Position numbers and translations under genes: made by a program
Origin: Parafrigoribacterium mesophilum
Lineage (GTDB): Bacteria > Actinomycetota > Actinomycetes > Actinomycetales > Microbacteriaceae
Direction of reading: 5' to 3'
Assembly: GCF_039652555.1 (NCBI RefSeq)
Contig: NZ_JBDJAF010000001.1
Coordinates: 992,001-1,056,000 of the forward strand
Length of the DNA: 64,000 nt
Part shown: one piece after another, positions 9,357-18,312 of the stretch
Numbering within the stretch: the first letter of the stretch is position 1
How the letters are laid out: every line of letters starts with the position of its first letter
The notes under the pieces: generated by a model
Seen by the model: the letters and a program-made list of their open reading frames with translations, nothing else
What the model was told of the DNA's origin: nothing
Database searches by the model: none

Positions 9357-9440
9357 ACCCGTCTCAAGGAGTTTTTGTCCTCAAGCCCGGGTTTGACTGA
9401 TATCCAGGCATCCGAAAGTCAAAAACTCCGTGAAACGGGT
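9357..9440. repeat. Long imperfect inverted repeat between gabT and mfd
   Basis: Arms at 9357-9377 and 9420-9440 pair at 19 of 21 positions and include the perfect decamer GGAGTTTTTG/CAAAAACTCC. The 42-base centre contains a further palindrome (TCAAGCCCGGGTTTGA at 9381-9396). It starts 3 bases beyond the aminotransferase stop codon, so it may act as its terminator or be a small mobile palindrome. The rest of the 9248-9443 gap shows nothing recognisable. Confidence 0.6.
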
Positions 9441-9443
9441 TGG

Positions 9444-10802
9444 CTAGGCGGCGGCCAGCGCCTCGGCGACGACCTGCACGCCTTCCCTCAGCAGATCGTC
9501 GGAGATCGCGAGCGGCGGTAGGAATCGGATGACGTTGCCATAGGTCCCGCAGGTCAGCACGATGACTCCGGCGGCGTGAGTGGCCGCCGCGACTCGGGAC
9601 GCGAGCGCGGCATCCGGATTGCCCGTTTCGGGGTCGACGAATTCGATCGCCATCATCGCGCCGCGGCCGCGCACCTCGGCAACGCGAGGGTCGGCGGCCA
9701 GGACGCCAAGCACCTCGGTGAGGAGCCGGCCGATGTCCTGCGCCCGCTGGACGAGACCGTCTTCCTCATAGCAGCGGATGGCCGCCAACGCCGCCGCGCA
9801 GGCGATCGGGTTGCCGGTGTAGGTGCCGCCCAGCCCGCCGACCTGCGGCGCATCCATGATCTCGGCCCGGCCGGTGACCGCCGACAGCGGCAGTCCGCCG
9901 GCGATCCCCTTGGCGGTGACGATCAGGTCGGGCAGGATGCCCTCGTGCTCGCTCGCGAACATCGAGCCGGTGCGGGCGAATCCGGTTTGCACCTCATCGG
10001 CGATGAAGACCACCCGGTTCACGTGGCACCAGTCGAGCAGCGCCGCCAGATAGCCGGGTGCGGGGACGATGAATCCGCCTTCACCCTGGATCGGTTCGAT
10101 GATCATGGCGGCGATGTTGTCGGCCCCGACCTGCTTCTCGACGTAGTCGATCGTGCGGCGGGCTGCCGCGGCGCCGTCGAGTCCGCCATCGCGCAAAGGA
10201 TACGACAGCGGCGCGCGGTAGATCTCCGGCGCGAACGGACCGAAGCCGTTCTTGTATGGCTGGTTCTTCGCGGTCAGCGCCATCGCCAGGTTGGTGCGGC
10301 CGTGGAAGGCGTGATCGAAGGCGATAATCGCCTGTTTCCCGGTGTAGCTACGCGCGATTTTCACCGCGTTCTCCACCGCCTCGGCGCCGGAGTTGAACAG
10401 GGCGCTGCGTTTGAGGTGGTCGCCGGGAGTGAGCCGGTTGAGCGCCTCGGCGACCTCCACGTACGAGGCATACGGCGTCACCCCGAAGGCGGTGTGAGTG
10501 AACCGCGCCGCCTGCGCCTGCACGGCATCGACCACTCGCGGTGCGCTGTTGCCGACGCCGGTGACGGCGATGCCCGATCCCAGGTCGATCAGGGAGTTGC
10601 CGTCGACGTCGACGAGAACGCCGCCGCCGGCCGCTGCGGCGAACACCGGCATGGTGATGCCGACTCCGGCAGCCACCGCCTCCGCCTTGCGCGCCAGCCA
10701 CTCACTCGACCTCGGCCCGGGGATCGAGGTGACCAGCCGCCGCACCTGCGGAAGTGACGGACCGCCGACGAGTGTATCCAGCGAATCGGGCATGAGAGTC
10801 AT
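9444..10802 (-). CDS. gabT: 4-aminobutyrate--2-oxoglutarate aminotransferase
   Basis: Class III PLP-dependent aminotransferase, 452 residues, predicted to move the amino group of GABA (or a similar omega-amine) to 2-oxoglutarate giving succinate semialdehyde. Seen: FNSGAEAVENAVKIAR, the FDHAFHGRT cofactor segment, IIEPIQGEGGF, the ADEVQTGFARTG motif with the PLP-pairing Asp, and TAKGIAGGLPLSAV with the Schiff-base Lys. The start ATG at 10800-10802 has AGGAG 7 bases upstream; longer upstream frames run into the regulatory region. Divergent from a PucR regulator that probably controls it. The exact omega-amine is inferred. Confidence 0.88.
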   Translation of the reverse strand: MTLMPDSLDTLVGGPSLPQVRRLVTSIPGPRSSEWLARKAEAVAAGVGITMPVFAAAAGGGVLVDVDGNSLIDLGSGIAVTGVGNSAPRVVDAVQAQAARFTHTAFGVTPYASYVEVAEALNRLTPGDHLKRSALFNSGAEAVENAVKIARSYTGKQAIIAFDHAFHGRTNLAMALTAKNQPYKNGFGPFAPEIYRAPLSYPLRDGGLDGAAAARRTIDYVEKQVGADNIAAMIIEPIQGEGGFIVPAPGYLAALLDWCHVNRVVFIADEVQTGFARTGSMFASEHEGILPDLIVTAKGIAGGLPLSAVTGRAEIMDAPQVGGLGGTYTGNPIACAAALAAIRCYEEDGLVQRAQDIGRLLTEVLGVLAADPRVAEVRGRGAMMAIEFVDPETGNPDAALASRVAAATHAAGVIVLTCGTYGNVIRFLPPLAISDDLLREGVQVVAEALAAA

Positions 10803-10902
10803 GGTGGTGCTCCTGCACTGGGACGAGGAGGCCCGAGCGGGATGCCGTCGGTGCCGTTGGCGCCATCGTAGAAGCATCCGACCGAACCTGCCGTAGACGC
10901 CG

Positions 10903-10930
10903 TGTACATTTGCTTCAAACGGACTGTACA
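10903..10930. promoter_or_regulatory. Twin TGTACA boxes between gabT and pucR-like gene
   Basis: Two copies of the palindromic hexamer TGTACA (each followed by T) at 10903-10908 and 10925-10930 are spaced 22 bases apart, about two helix turns, in the divergent intergenic region. This is a plausible operator for the adjacent PucR-type regulator. Binding is inferred only from position and symmetry. Confidence 0.4.
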
Positions 10931-10963
10931 TACCGTCCAGTGATGTCGGAGAGCGAGGCAACC

Positions 10964-12505
10964 ATGCCGGCCACGGTGCGGCGCTTGCTCGACCACGCCG
11001 AACTGCGGCTCGCCCTGCTCACCCCCGAATCCGCGCTGCCCGCCGGGTCGCTGGAGGCGATCGTACCGTGGGTGCACAGCTCCGACCTGCCCGATCCCAC
11101 CCCGTTCCTCTCCGCGGGCATGGTGCTGTTGACCACCGGTACCCAGTTCGGTCCGGACGCGACCGAGGCGACCGTGGCGCCCTATGTCTCCCGCCTGCGC
11201 GAGCACGACGTGACCGCGCTCGGCTTCGGCACCGATGTCGTACGGGAAGGAACCCCGGATGCTCTGATCGGCGCGTGCCAAACGTACGGCTTGCCGCTGT
11301 TCGAAGTGCCCTACCGCACGCCGTTCATCGCCATCGCCCGGCTCGTCGCCGACATCGCCGCCGCGGATGCCGCCGCCAGGAACAGTTGGGCTCTCGCGGC
11401 ACAGCGGGCCATCGCACTGGCGGCACTGCGCTCGGACGGCCTGTCGGCCACGCTCGCCGAGCTGTCCCGCCAGTTGCACCACTGGGTGGCGTTGTTCGAC
11501 GCGGCCGGGTCGATTGACCGCGTGTTTCCGCGGGATGCTCTGTCCGGACCAGCGCTGGAGGAGGTCAGCCGCCAGGCGGCGCTGTTGCTGGGCAGGGCGC
11601 GGCGGTCGAGCGCCACGGTGGTCGCCGGCGGCGAGTCGATCACGCTTCAGACGCTGGGCGGGCGTGGCAGACTCCGCGGGATCTTGGCGTTCGGCGAAGT
11701 CCACGGTCGCGACCAGGCCAGCGAGCAGGTGGTCACCAGCGTGGTCGCACTGGCGGGCCTCGCCCTGGAGCAGAATCACACCCTCGATCGTGTGCGCGGC
11801 AATCTCCGCACGGGGATGTGGCGGCTACTGCTCGCCGGCGACGTCGCGCTGGTCGATGAGATCTCCCGGGAGACCTGGGGACCCCTGCCGGCCGAACCGT
11901 TCGTCGTGGTGCTGGCGGATGCGCCGACGGACCGCCTCGAACAGGTCATCGAGTACATCGAACTGCGCGCCGAGAGCGCCCGACACGGCCTCTTCTATGC
12001 CGTGACCGGCGACTCGATCGTGTTCTGCGCGGATCCGGCCCACCCGATCTTCGACGACCTGACCTCGAAGTTCTCGCTCCCGCTCGGTCGGTCGGCGCCG
12101 ACCGCATATGCCGACCTGCACCACGCGCTGCGGCAGGCCGAACTCGCGCACGAGCGAGCGCTGCAGTCGAGCGGCGCCGCGGTGGATTTCCACACCGTGT
12201 CCGGCCAGGGAGTACTCGCCCTCATGGTCGGCGCCGCGGCTGCGGAGGTCGGCCGCTCGGTCCTCGAGCCGCTCACCGCGCACGATGCGGCACACGGCAC
12301 TGACCTGGTGACCGCCGTGCGCACCTGGCTGGAGGCCAACGGTGAGTTCGAATCGGCGAGCCGGACCCTGGGCGTTCACCGGCACACGCTGCGGGCCAGG
12401 ATCGCGCTCGTCGAAGAGCTCTTGGGTCAGGATCTGGGCGCGTTCCGGGCGCGCGCGGATCTCTGGACGGCGCTGCTGGCGGTCGAGAGCGCTCGGGAGG
12501 GCTGA
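10964..12505 (+). CDS. PucR-family transcriptional regulator
   Basis: 513-residue regulator with the PucR architecture: N-terminal purine-catabolism sensor domain (TVRRLLDHAELRLALLTPE onward to about residue 125), a middle GGDEF-like/CdaR region and a C-terminal helix-turn-helix (LEANGEFESASRTLGVHRHTLRARI). The start ATG at 10964 has GAGG about 6 bases upstream and gives the usual family N-terminus MPATVRRLL; an ATG at 10943 is the alternative. In actinobacteria such regulators often sit beside GABA or purine catabolic genes, and here it is divergent from a gabT-like gene. Inducer not known. Confidence 0.88.
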   Translation: MPATVRRLLDHAELRLALLTPESALPAGSLEAIVPWVHSSDLPDPTPFLSAGMVLLTTGTQFGPDATEATVAPYVSRLREHDVTALGFGTDVVREGTPDALIGACQTYGLPLFEVPYRTPFIAIARLVADIAAADAAARNSWALAAQRAIALAALRSDGLSATLAELSRQLHHWVALFDAAGSIDRVFPRDALSGPALEEVSRQAALLLGRARRSSATVVAGGESITLQTLGGRGRLRGILAFGEVHGRDQASEQVVTSVVALAGLALEQNHTLDRVRGNLRTGMWRLLLAGDVALVDEISRETWGPLPAEPFVVVLADAPTDRLEQVIEYIELRAESARHGLFYAVTGDSIVFCADPAHPIFDDLTSKFSLPLGRSAPTAYADLHHALRQAELAHERALQSSGAAVDFHTVSGQGVLALMVGAAAAEVGRSVLEPLTAHDAAHGTDLVTAVRTWLEANGEFESASRTLGVHRHTLRARIALVEELLGQDLGAFRARADLWTALLAVESAREG

Positions 12506-12518
12506 CCGGCGGCGGGCG

Positions 12519-13112
12519 TCACTGCGCCGGCGAGTGGGTGTGGAACAGCAGTTGCGCGGCCGCCAGCGAATCGCGGGCGATTTTCTCGACGGCATCCGCG
12601 GCATCCACGAGCACGTTCGGAAGCACCGCGCGCTCCGTGGATGTGAAGTCGTGCAAGACGAAATCGGCGGCGCTCTGACGCCCGGGTGGCCGCCCGATGC
12701 CCACCCGCACTCTGAGAAAATCGCTGGAACCGATCGCCGCAATGATGTCGCGGAGGCCGTTGTGGCCGCCGTGGCCACCACCCAGCTTTAGCCGAAGCGT
12801 GTCGAAGGGGATGTCGAGGTCGTCGTGAACGACGATCAGGTGCCCCGGGTCGATCTTGTAGTAGTGCAGCAGCGCGGCCACCGGACCGCCCGACACGTTC
12901 ATGAAGCTTCCGGGTTTGGCCAGGATCAGCCTCGGCCCTTCCAGGCCGCTTCTGCCCTCCGCGACCATGGCGTTGGTCTTGTGGCTCTTGAAGGTCGCGG
13001 ACATCCGGTCAGCAAGTTCGGCCAGCACCATCTGTCCCACGTTGTGGCGGTTGCTGGCATAGTCGGGCCCGGGATTCCCGAGCCCGACTACGAGCCACTG
13101 GTTGGTATCCAG
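12519..13112 (-). CDS. pth: Peptidyl-tRNA hydrolase, apparent CTG start
   Basis: Hydrolyses peptidyl-tRNA released from stalled ribosomes; 197 residues. Seen: WLVVGLGNPGPDYASNRHNVG with the catalytic His, GRSGLEGPRLILAKPGSFMNVSG with the substrate Asn, HDDLDIPF and GGHGGHNGLRD. The essential N-terminal GLGNPG strand lies upstream of every ATG, GTG or TTG in frame down to 13040. The only likely initiator is CTG at 13110-13112, preceded by GAGAGG with a 6-base gap, giving MDTNQWLVVG. It follows rplY in the same direction, 47 bases from its stop. Confidence 0.9.
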   Translation of the reverse strand: MDTNQWLVVGLGNPGPDYASNRHNVGQMVLAELADRMSATFKSHKTNAMVAEGRSGLEGPRLILAKPGSFMNVSGGPVAALLHYYKIDPGHLIVVHDDLDIPFDTLRLKLGGGHGGHNGLRDIIAAIGSSDFLRVRVGIGRPPGRQSAADFVLHDFTSTERAVLPNVLVDAADAVEKIARDSLAAAQLLFHTHSPAQ

Positions 13113-13159
13113 CGGATGCCTCTCTTCAGCTTTCGCAAACTCCGTCGTGATGATGCTGC

Positions 13160-13807
13160 TTATTCTGCCGCTTCTTCGGCCGCAGGCGCAGCCTCCTCGG
13201 TCGCTGCTGCCTCAGGCTCGGCACCGAGGTCCTGCTCGACCGGGACGCTGATCGCGACGACCAGGACGTCGGGCTCGGTGATGAGGGTGCAGCCTGCCGG
13301 CAGCACGACATCCTTGGCCAGAATCTGGGCACCGGCCTCGAGACCCTCGACGTTCGCCTCCAGACGCTCCGGGATGCTCGTGGCGAGCGACTCGATGAGC
13401 AGGACCTTGGCGTCCAGGTCCACTTCCAGGCCGGGAGCCGGCTCGCCGACGACGTGCACGGCGACGTCGACCTGCACCTTTTCGCCGGCCTTGACGATGA
13501 TCAGATCGAGGTGCTCGATGATCTGGCGCACCGGGTCCTTCTGCACGTCCTTGACCAGCGCGAGCTGGTGCTCGCCCTCGATGTCGAGGTCGATGATCGC
13601 GTTGGCGCGACGGATGATGAGCGCCGTCTCGTGGCCGGGCAGGCTCACGTGCCGGGGGTCGGTGCCGTGACCGTAGAGCACCGCGGGGATCTTGCCGACC
13701 GCCCGCAGCTTGCGCGCTGCCCCCTTGCCGAACTGGGTACGCACCTCAGCACTGATGCCGTTGTCGGCACCCTCGGCGATCTTCTTCTCTTTCGTGGCCT
13801 CAGCCAT
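13160..13807 (-). CDS. rplY: 50S ribosomal protein L25 (Ctc/TL5 type)
   Basis: 5S rRNA-binding ribosomal protein of the long general-stress Ctc form, 215 residues. The N-terminal L25 domain (AEVRTQFGKGAARKLRAVGKIPAVLYGHG) is followed by the TL5 beta domain (VHVVGEPAPGLEVDLDAKVLLIESLA) and an Ala/Glu-rich acidic tail. ATG is preceded by GAGGGAG at good spacing. It is upstream of pth, the usual pairing. The 13808-14014 gap upstream presumably holds its promoter; no clear hexamers at standard spacing were found. Confidence 0.96.
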   Translation of the reverse strand: MAEATKEKKIAEGADNGISAEVRTQFGKGAARKLRAVGKIPAVLYGHGTDPRHVSLPGHETALIIRRANAIIDLDIEGEHQLALVKDVQKDPVRQIIEHLDLIIVKAGEKVQVDVAVHVVGEPAPGLEVDLDAKVLLIESLATSIPERLEANVEGLEAGAQILAKDVVLPAGCTLITEPDVLVVAISVPVEQDLGAEPEAAATEEAAPAAEEAAE

Positions 13808-14014
13808 TGGTAACTCCCTCGCAGGCGGTCAGGCCCGTCGTCTCTGTAGTGTCGTGTGATGTCAACTCGAACGCATGTCAGCGTGAGGAAAGACTGTGTC
13901 GTGCCGCAAGAATCCACAGCACCGCGCCTGATCCACCGCGTCGATAACGGATGTCCACCGGCTGGTCTCCCCGCCGACCGACGATCCCTCGCCGAAGTAC
14001 AGTGTTCGAGTTTA

Positions 14015-14704
14015 TCAGGGTCGCGACGCCGAGCGTGAACCGGCCTGCTCGCCTGCCTGGGCCGCCGCAGCGAGGAAGGCCCGCGCACGCTCTCGCAGCG
14101 TGTCAAGGTCGCCGCCGGAGGCGGCATCCTTGACCAGCGGGCTGCCGATCCCCACGGCGACGGCCCCGCGCGCCCAGTACTCTTTTGCGGCCGGCAGGTC
14201 CACTCCGCCGACGGGCACGAACGGCGTGGTGGGCAGCGGATCGCGCAGTGCCGACAGGAACGCTGGTCCGCCGCTGGATGCCGGGAACAGTTTGACCGCG
14301 GTGGCACCGACCTGCATTGCCGAGTATGCCTCGGTCGGGGTCATCGCGCCGGCGATAACGGGAACCCCCCGCCGCACCGACTCGGCGACGCTGGGCGCGA
14401 GTGCCGGTGTGACGAGAAACGAACTGCCGGCGTCACGCGCGTGCGTCACATCGGACACCGACAGCACGGTTCCGGCGCCAACCATCGCACTGCCCGAGCG
14501 CTGCGCCACCGTTTCTATGACGCGCAACGCGTCATCGGTGCCCAGCGAAATCTCCAGAAATTGAAACCCCTCATCGATGAGGGCGAGTGCCGTCGCGATG
14601 GCGGCATCCGCCTGTGACCCGCGGATGATGGCAAGCAATCGCGCGCTGGTCAGGCTGCGCAGGAAGTCGGCCGGGGCCACCAGGCTAGTGTCGTCGCGAA
14701 TCAT
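14015..14704 (-). CDS. 2-dehydro-3-deoxy-6-phosphogalactonate/gluconate aldolase
   Basis: Class I aldolase of the KDPG/KDPGal family, 229 residues, splitting a 2-keto-3-deoxy-6-phospho sugar acid to pyruvate and glyceraldehyde-3-phosphate. Seen: LLAIIRGSQADAAIATA, the FLEISLG segment with the catalytic Glu, AMVGAGTVLS, LVTPALAPSVAE, AVKLFPASSGGPAFLSAL with the Schiff-base Lys, and PVGGVDLP. The start ATG at 14702-14704 has GAGG about 6 bases upstream. It is the last gene of the dgoD operon, 23 bases after dgoD. By context a DgoA-type enzyme; distinguishing KDPG from KDPGal is not possible here. Confidence 0.88.
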   Translation of the reverse strand: MIRDDTSLVAPADFLRSLTSARLLAIIRGSQADAAIATALALIDEGFQFLEISLGTDDALRVIETVAQRSGSAMVGAGTVLSVSDVTHARDAGSSFLVTPALAPSVAESVRRGVPVIAGAMTPTEAYSAMQVGATAVKLFPASSGGPAFLSALRDPLPTTPFVPVGGVDLPAAKEYWARGAVAVGIGSPLVKDAASGGDLDTLRERARAFLAAAAQAGEQAGSRSASRP

Positions 14705-14727
14705 CCGTTCCTCGTCTCCTTTGGCGT

Positions 14728-15873
14728 TCACCACTCCGCAAACGACCCGTCGGGGTGCCGCCACACCGGCGAACGCCAGGCGTGGCCGTGTTTGTCGGCG
14801 GTGCGGACGGCGGCCTCGTCGACTTCGATGCCCAGGCCGGGTCCGGTGAGCCGCTCGATGCATCCGTCGACGAAGGCCAGCGGTGTCTTATCAAGCACGT
14901 AATCGAGCACTTCGGCGCCGCGGTTGTAGTGGATGCCGATGCTCTGCTCCTGGATCAGGAAGTTGGGCGTGGCGAACCCGACTTGCAGGCACGCGGCGAG
15001 CGCGATCGGTCCCAGCGGGCAGTGCGGCGCGAGTTGCACGTCGAAGACTTCCGCGAGCGAGGCGATCTTGCGCACCTCGGTGATGCCGCCGGCGTGCGAG
15101 AGGTCCGGCTGCGCGATCGCGATGCCCGCCTCCAACACCGGCAAGAACTCCTGCCGGGAGAACAGCCGCTCACCCGTCGCCACCGGGATCGACGTGGACT
15201 TCGCGAGCCTGCCGATGAGGTGTGAGTTCTCAGGGACGACGGGCTCCTCGAGGAAGAACGGATGCAACGGCTCAAGCAGTGGTGCCACGCGCCTGGCGTC
15301 GGCCAGGGTGAAGCGCCCGTGAAAGTCCACTGCCACGTCGCGGTTGTCCCCGAGCACCGCCCGGGCGGCCGCGACCCGCTGCACCACCCCGTCGATCTGC
15401 GCGACGCTCGCGATGGCGCCCATCCGGCCACTCGCGTTCATCTTGACTGCCGTGAGGCCCACCGACAGCTGCGCGGAAATGCCGTCAGCCACCTCGGAAG
15501 GCTCGTCGCCGCCCACCCAGCCGTACATCCTGATGCGGTCGCGCACGTGCCCTCCGAGCAGTTGATGCACCGGTACGCCGAGCGATTTTCCTGCGATGTC
15601 CCAGAGCGCCTGATCCAGGCCCGACACGGCGCTGGAGAGGATGGGACCGCCGCGGTAGAACGACCCCTTGGTCATCACCTGCCAGTGATCCTCGATCCGC
15701 AACGGATCCTCGCCGATGAGCAGCTCGGACAGCTGCTCCACCGCGGTACGCACGGTCTCCGAGCGTCCTTCTACGACGGGTTCGCCCCAGCCGACGAGGC
15801 CGGTGTCGGTTTCTACCCGCACGAACAACCATCGTGGGGGTACCAGGAACGTTTCGATCCGGCTGATTTTCAT
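14728..15873 (-). CDS. dgoD: D-galactonate dehydratase
   Basis: Enolase-superfamily acid-sugar dehydratase, 381 residues, the same length as E. coli DgoD. It makes 2-keto-3-deoxy-galactonate. Seen: FVRVETDTGLVGWGEPVVEG, the VKMNASGRMG barrel strand, DFHGRF (metal Asp plus catalytic His), LEEPVVPEN and ATGERLFSR (metal Glu residues), PHCPLGPIALAA (catalytic His) and the IQEQSIGIHYNRG strand. These active-site blocks match DgoD closely. Its ATG overlaps the upstream kinase stop in ATGA, so the genes are coupled. Confidence 0.92.
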   Translation of the reverse strand: MKISRIETFLVPPRWLFVRVETDTGLVGWGEPVVEGRSETVRTAVEQLSELLIGEDPLRIEDHWQVMTKGSFYRGGPILSSAVSGLDQALWDIAGKSLGVPVHQLLGGHVRDRIRMYGWVGGDEPSEVADGISAQLSVGLTAVKMNASGRMGAIASVAQIDGVVQRVAAARAVLGDNRDVAVDFHGRFTLADARRVAPLLEPLHPFFLEEPVVPENSHLIGRLAKSTSIPVATGERLFSRQEFLPVLEAGIAIAQPDLSHAGGITEVRKIASLAEVFDVQLAPHCPLGPIALAACLQVGFATPNFLIQEQSIGIHYNRGAEVLDYVLDKTPLAFVDGCIERLTGPGLGIEVDEAAVRTADKHGHAWRSPVWRHPDGSFAEW

Positions 15874-16391
15874 TTCTCGGCTGGCCTCCGGGTGAGAAAC
15901 TCCGCGATGCGCTCCACGATCTGCGCCGGCGTCTGCCCGATGTCGACGGTGATGCCCGGCTCGTCCGAGTCGCGTTCCTCGAGTGTGTCGAACTGCGACT
16001 GCAGCAAGGAGGTTGGCATGTAGTCGTGGTGCCTTCCCGAAATCCGCGTCCTGATGAGTTGTATGTCCCCTTTGGCATATATCGTGGCCATGTCGGGTGC
16101 GTGCTCTCGTAATAGGTCGCGGTAGCTGCGTTTAAGTGCGGAACAGGCCACCACCACTCCGCGATCGCCCGCGCCGGCGAGCCGCTCGCCCACTGCCTGC
16201 AGCCAGGGCAGGCGCTCCTCGTCGGTCAACGCGTGCCCGGACGCCATCAGTCGGATGTTTTCAGCGGAGTGAAGGCTGTCACCGTCCACGAACGGCACGT
16301 CGAGCTTTCTTGCCAACGCGGTGCCGATCGTGCTCTTGCCGGAGCCCTGCACCCCCATCACGATCATGGGAGGCAGCGAATGAAAGCCCAT
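15870..16391 (-). CDS. gntK: Gluconokinase GntK (copy 1)
   Basis: Small P-loop sugar-acid kinase, 173 residues, ATP-dependent phosphorylation of D-gluconate to 6-phosphogluconate. Walker A is GVQGSGKST near residue 14, followed by FVDGDSLHSAENI, ALTDEERLPWL and VVACSALKRSYRDLLRE, all family signatures, with ISGRHHDYMPTSLLQSQFDTLE later. ATG at 16389-16391 sits just past the permease stop (a TTG three bases earlier is possible). In this operon it stands where a 2-keto-3-deoxygalactonate kinase would be expected. One of three gntK-like genes in the window. Confidence 0.9.
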   Translation of the reverse strand: MGFHSLPPMIVMGVQGSGKSTIGTALARKLDVPFVDGDSLHSAENIRLMASGHALTDEERLPWLQAVGERLAGAGDRGVVVACSALKRSYRDLLREHAPDMATIYAKGDIQLIRTRISGRHHDYMPTSLLQSQFDTLEERDSDEPGITVDIGQTPAQIVERIAEFLTRRPAEK

Positions 16392-16394
16392 CAA

Positions 16395-17282
16395 TCAACC
16401 CTTCGTAGCGCCCGCGGTGAGACCGGAGACGATGTATTTCTGCGTGAACAAAGCGATCACCATGATCGGTATGGTGACCACGACGGCCGCCGCCATCAGG
16501 CCGCCCCAGTCGATGCTGGCGTACGACACGAAGTTGAAGATGGCTACCGGCAGCGTCTTCGTGTTGGCGCCCGCGAGCACGAGGGCGAACATGAAGTTGT
16601 TCCAGGAGAAGATGAAGGAGAGAATTCCCGAGGTGGCGATGCCCGCCACCGACAGTGGCAAGGTGATGCGCCGGAAGGCGCCGATCGGGGTGAGCCCGTC
16701 CACTTGTGCGGCTTCTTCCAGTTCCATCGACATCGAATCGAAGAACGACATCATGATGTAGACGATGAGCGGCAGGGCCACGAACATGTGCGACAGGATG
16801 AGCACCGCGAAGCCGCCGACCATCCGCAGGTTGGCGAAGATGAAGTACCACGGCACGAGCAGGCTCACTCCGGGGATGATGCGGGCCATCAGCACCACCA
16901 TCGCGGAGCGGTGCATGGTGAATCGGCTCATGGCGTAGGCCGCTGGAACCCCGAGGATCAGCGAGAACACGGTCGCCCACAGCGCTACCCAGAAACTGTT
17001 GAAGATGAAGCCGAAGTAGTTGTTGCGCCCGAGCACGTTGTCGTAGTTCTCGAGCGTGGGTGTGAAGAGAATCGTCTTGCTCGCGTCGTAGATGTCCACG
17101 TTGGTTTTGAAGGAGGCGATGAGCATCCAGACCAGCGGAGCGACGAAGACGATGACGATGAGGATCAGCACAATGGCGCGGAACCACTTGTACGCCCTGG
17201 TGCGCAGTGGCTTTTTGCGCGACGGACGGGCCGGTCGTGATTGCTGGTCGGTGCTGGTCGGCTCCGTGAGTGTCGAGGTCAT
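16395..17282 (-). CDS. Carbohydrate ABC transporter permease (MalG type)
   Basis: Inner-membrane component of a CUT1 sugar importer, 295 residues. A Lys/Arg-rich cytoplasmic N-terminus leads to about six membrane helices (first: IVLILIVIVFVAPLVWMLIA). The EAA coupling loop reads EEAAQVDGLTPIGAFRRI. The ATG overlaps the stop of the preceding permease (ATGA). It works with the neighbouring permease and binding protein; no ATPase gene is in the operon, so a shared MsiK-like ATPase encoded elsewhere is expected. Confidence 0.93.
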   Translation of the reverse strand: MTSTLTEPTSTDQQSRPARPSRKKPLRTRAYKWFRAIVLILIVIVFVAPLVWMLIASFKTNVDIYDASKTILFTPTLENYDNVLGRNNYFGFIFNSFWVALWATVFSLILGVPAAYAMSRFTMHRSAMVVLMARIIPGVSLLVPWYFIFANLRMVGGFAVLILSHMFVALPLIVYIMMSFFDSMSMELEEAAQVDGLTPIGAFRRITLPLSVAGIATSGILSFIFSWNNFMFALVLAGANTKTLPVAIFNFVSYASIDWGGLMAAAVVVTIPIMVIALFTQKYIVSGLTAGATKG

Positions 17283-18208
17283 GATTCGCGGTCCTTCCTG
17301 CGGAATGTGAGCACCCACATGCAGGCGATGATGATCAAGAAGAACAGGATCAGCACGGTGGAGGCGATGCCGTAGTCGCTGTAGTCGAAGCTGACCCCGA
17401 ACACGTAGACGTTCAGTGTCTCGACCTCGTGGAATGAGCCGCCACCCTTGCCCTTGGTGGCGTACAGGATGTCGAAGGTCTTGAGCGCGTCGATCGAGCG
17501 CAGCAGCACTGCCACGATGACGGTGGCCTTGAGCAGCGGGAGCGTGACATACCAGAAGCGTTGCCAGGCGCTCGCACCGTCGATGCGCGCCGCTTCGTCG
17601 GGTTCGTCGGATAGCGACGTCAGCCCGGCGAGCAGAATCAGCACGATCATCGGGGTCCATTGCCAGATGTCCACAAAGATGAGGGTGGGCAGGGCGGTGG
17701 ATTGGCCGGACAGCCACGGCTGCGACGGGATTCCGAACCAGTTCAGCACCTGGTTGGCGAATCCGATGTTCGGGTCGAAGATCAGTCGCCACATCATGCC
17801 GACGGCGACGGGAGTGGCCACCAGCGGAAGCAGGATCGCCACCCGCACCCATTTCTCGCCCCGGAATGGCCGCCACAGCAGGAGGGCGATGCCCATCCCG
17901 AACACAAGCTCAACCACTAGCGCGCCGATGGTGAAGATGAAGGTGCGCCCCACGGCTGGCCAGAACCTGGCGGTGTCCGTGAGCACCTGGAGGTAGTTCT
18001 CAATTCCGACGAAGTCGGAGGGGTTGCGCACCGATCCCTGCGCATCCGTGAAGCTCAGATATAGCGTCCAGCCCAGCGGGATGGCGATGAGCAGCGCCAC
18101 GAAAATCATGGCGGGTGCGGCGAACAGCCACTTCCGGTGCTTATTGGCCCAGTTCGAGAAGTTTTTCGACGGCGTCGCCGATCGAGCGCGCAATGCTACT
18201 TGGGTCAT
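17279..18208 (-). CDS. Carbohydrate ABC transporter permease (MalF type)
   Basis: 309-residue membrane protein of the same importer. After a short basic N-terminus, six helices can be picked out, beginning WLFAAPAMIFVALLIAIPLG; the EAA loop is DEAARIDGASAWQRFWYVT. It follows the binding-protein gene after a 104-base gap that is otherwise empty, and overlaps the second permease by 4 bases. The substrate is predicted to be a sugar acid or a galactoside that yields galactonate, from the operon context only. Confidence 0.93.
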   Translation of the reverse strand: MTQVALRARSATPSKNFSNWANKHRKWLFAAPAMIFVALLIAIPLGWTLYLSFTDAQGSVRNPSDFVGIENYLQVLTDTARFWPAVGRTFIFTIGALVVELVFGMGIALLLWRPFRGEKWVRVAILLPLVATPVAVGMMWRLIFDPNIGFANQVLNWFGIPSQPWLSGQSTALPTLIFVDIWQWTPMIVLILLAGLTSLSDEPDEAARIDGASAWQRFWYVTLPLLKATVIVAVLLRSIDALKTFDILYATKGKGGGSFHEVETLNVYVFGVSFDYSDYGIASTVLILFFLIIIACMWVLTFRRKDRES

Positions 18209-18312
18209 CGTTCACCTCGCAGAGGAATAGGGGATGCATTGAATCTAGGGGTTTGACGAGCACGCGGCCGATGCCAGAGTGTGCCTGGCATCGGCCGCGT
18301 GGCGGTCGGGTG

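Noticed and set aside
13808..14014. tRNA or riboswitch in the gap upstream of rplY
   Set aside because: No cloverleaf, T-loop or stable conserved leader was found; only a TTGACA-like hexamer at wrong spacing.
16233..17240. His/Glu/Asp-rich + strand frame opposite the dgo permease
   Set aside because: Hydrophilic mirror of membrane-protein codons; no start signal or family.
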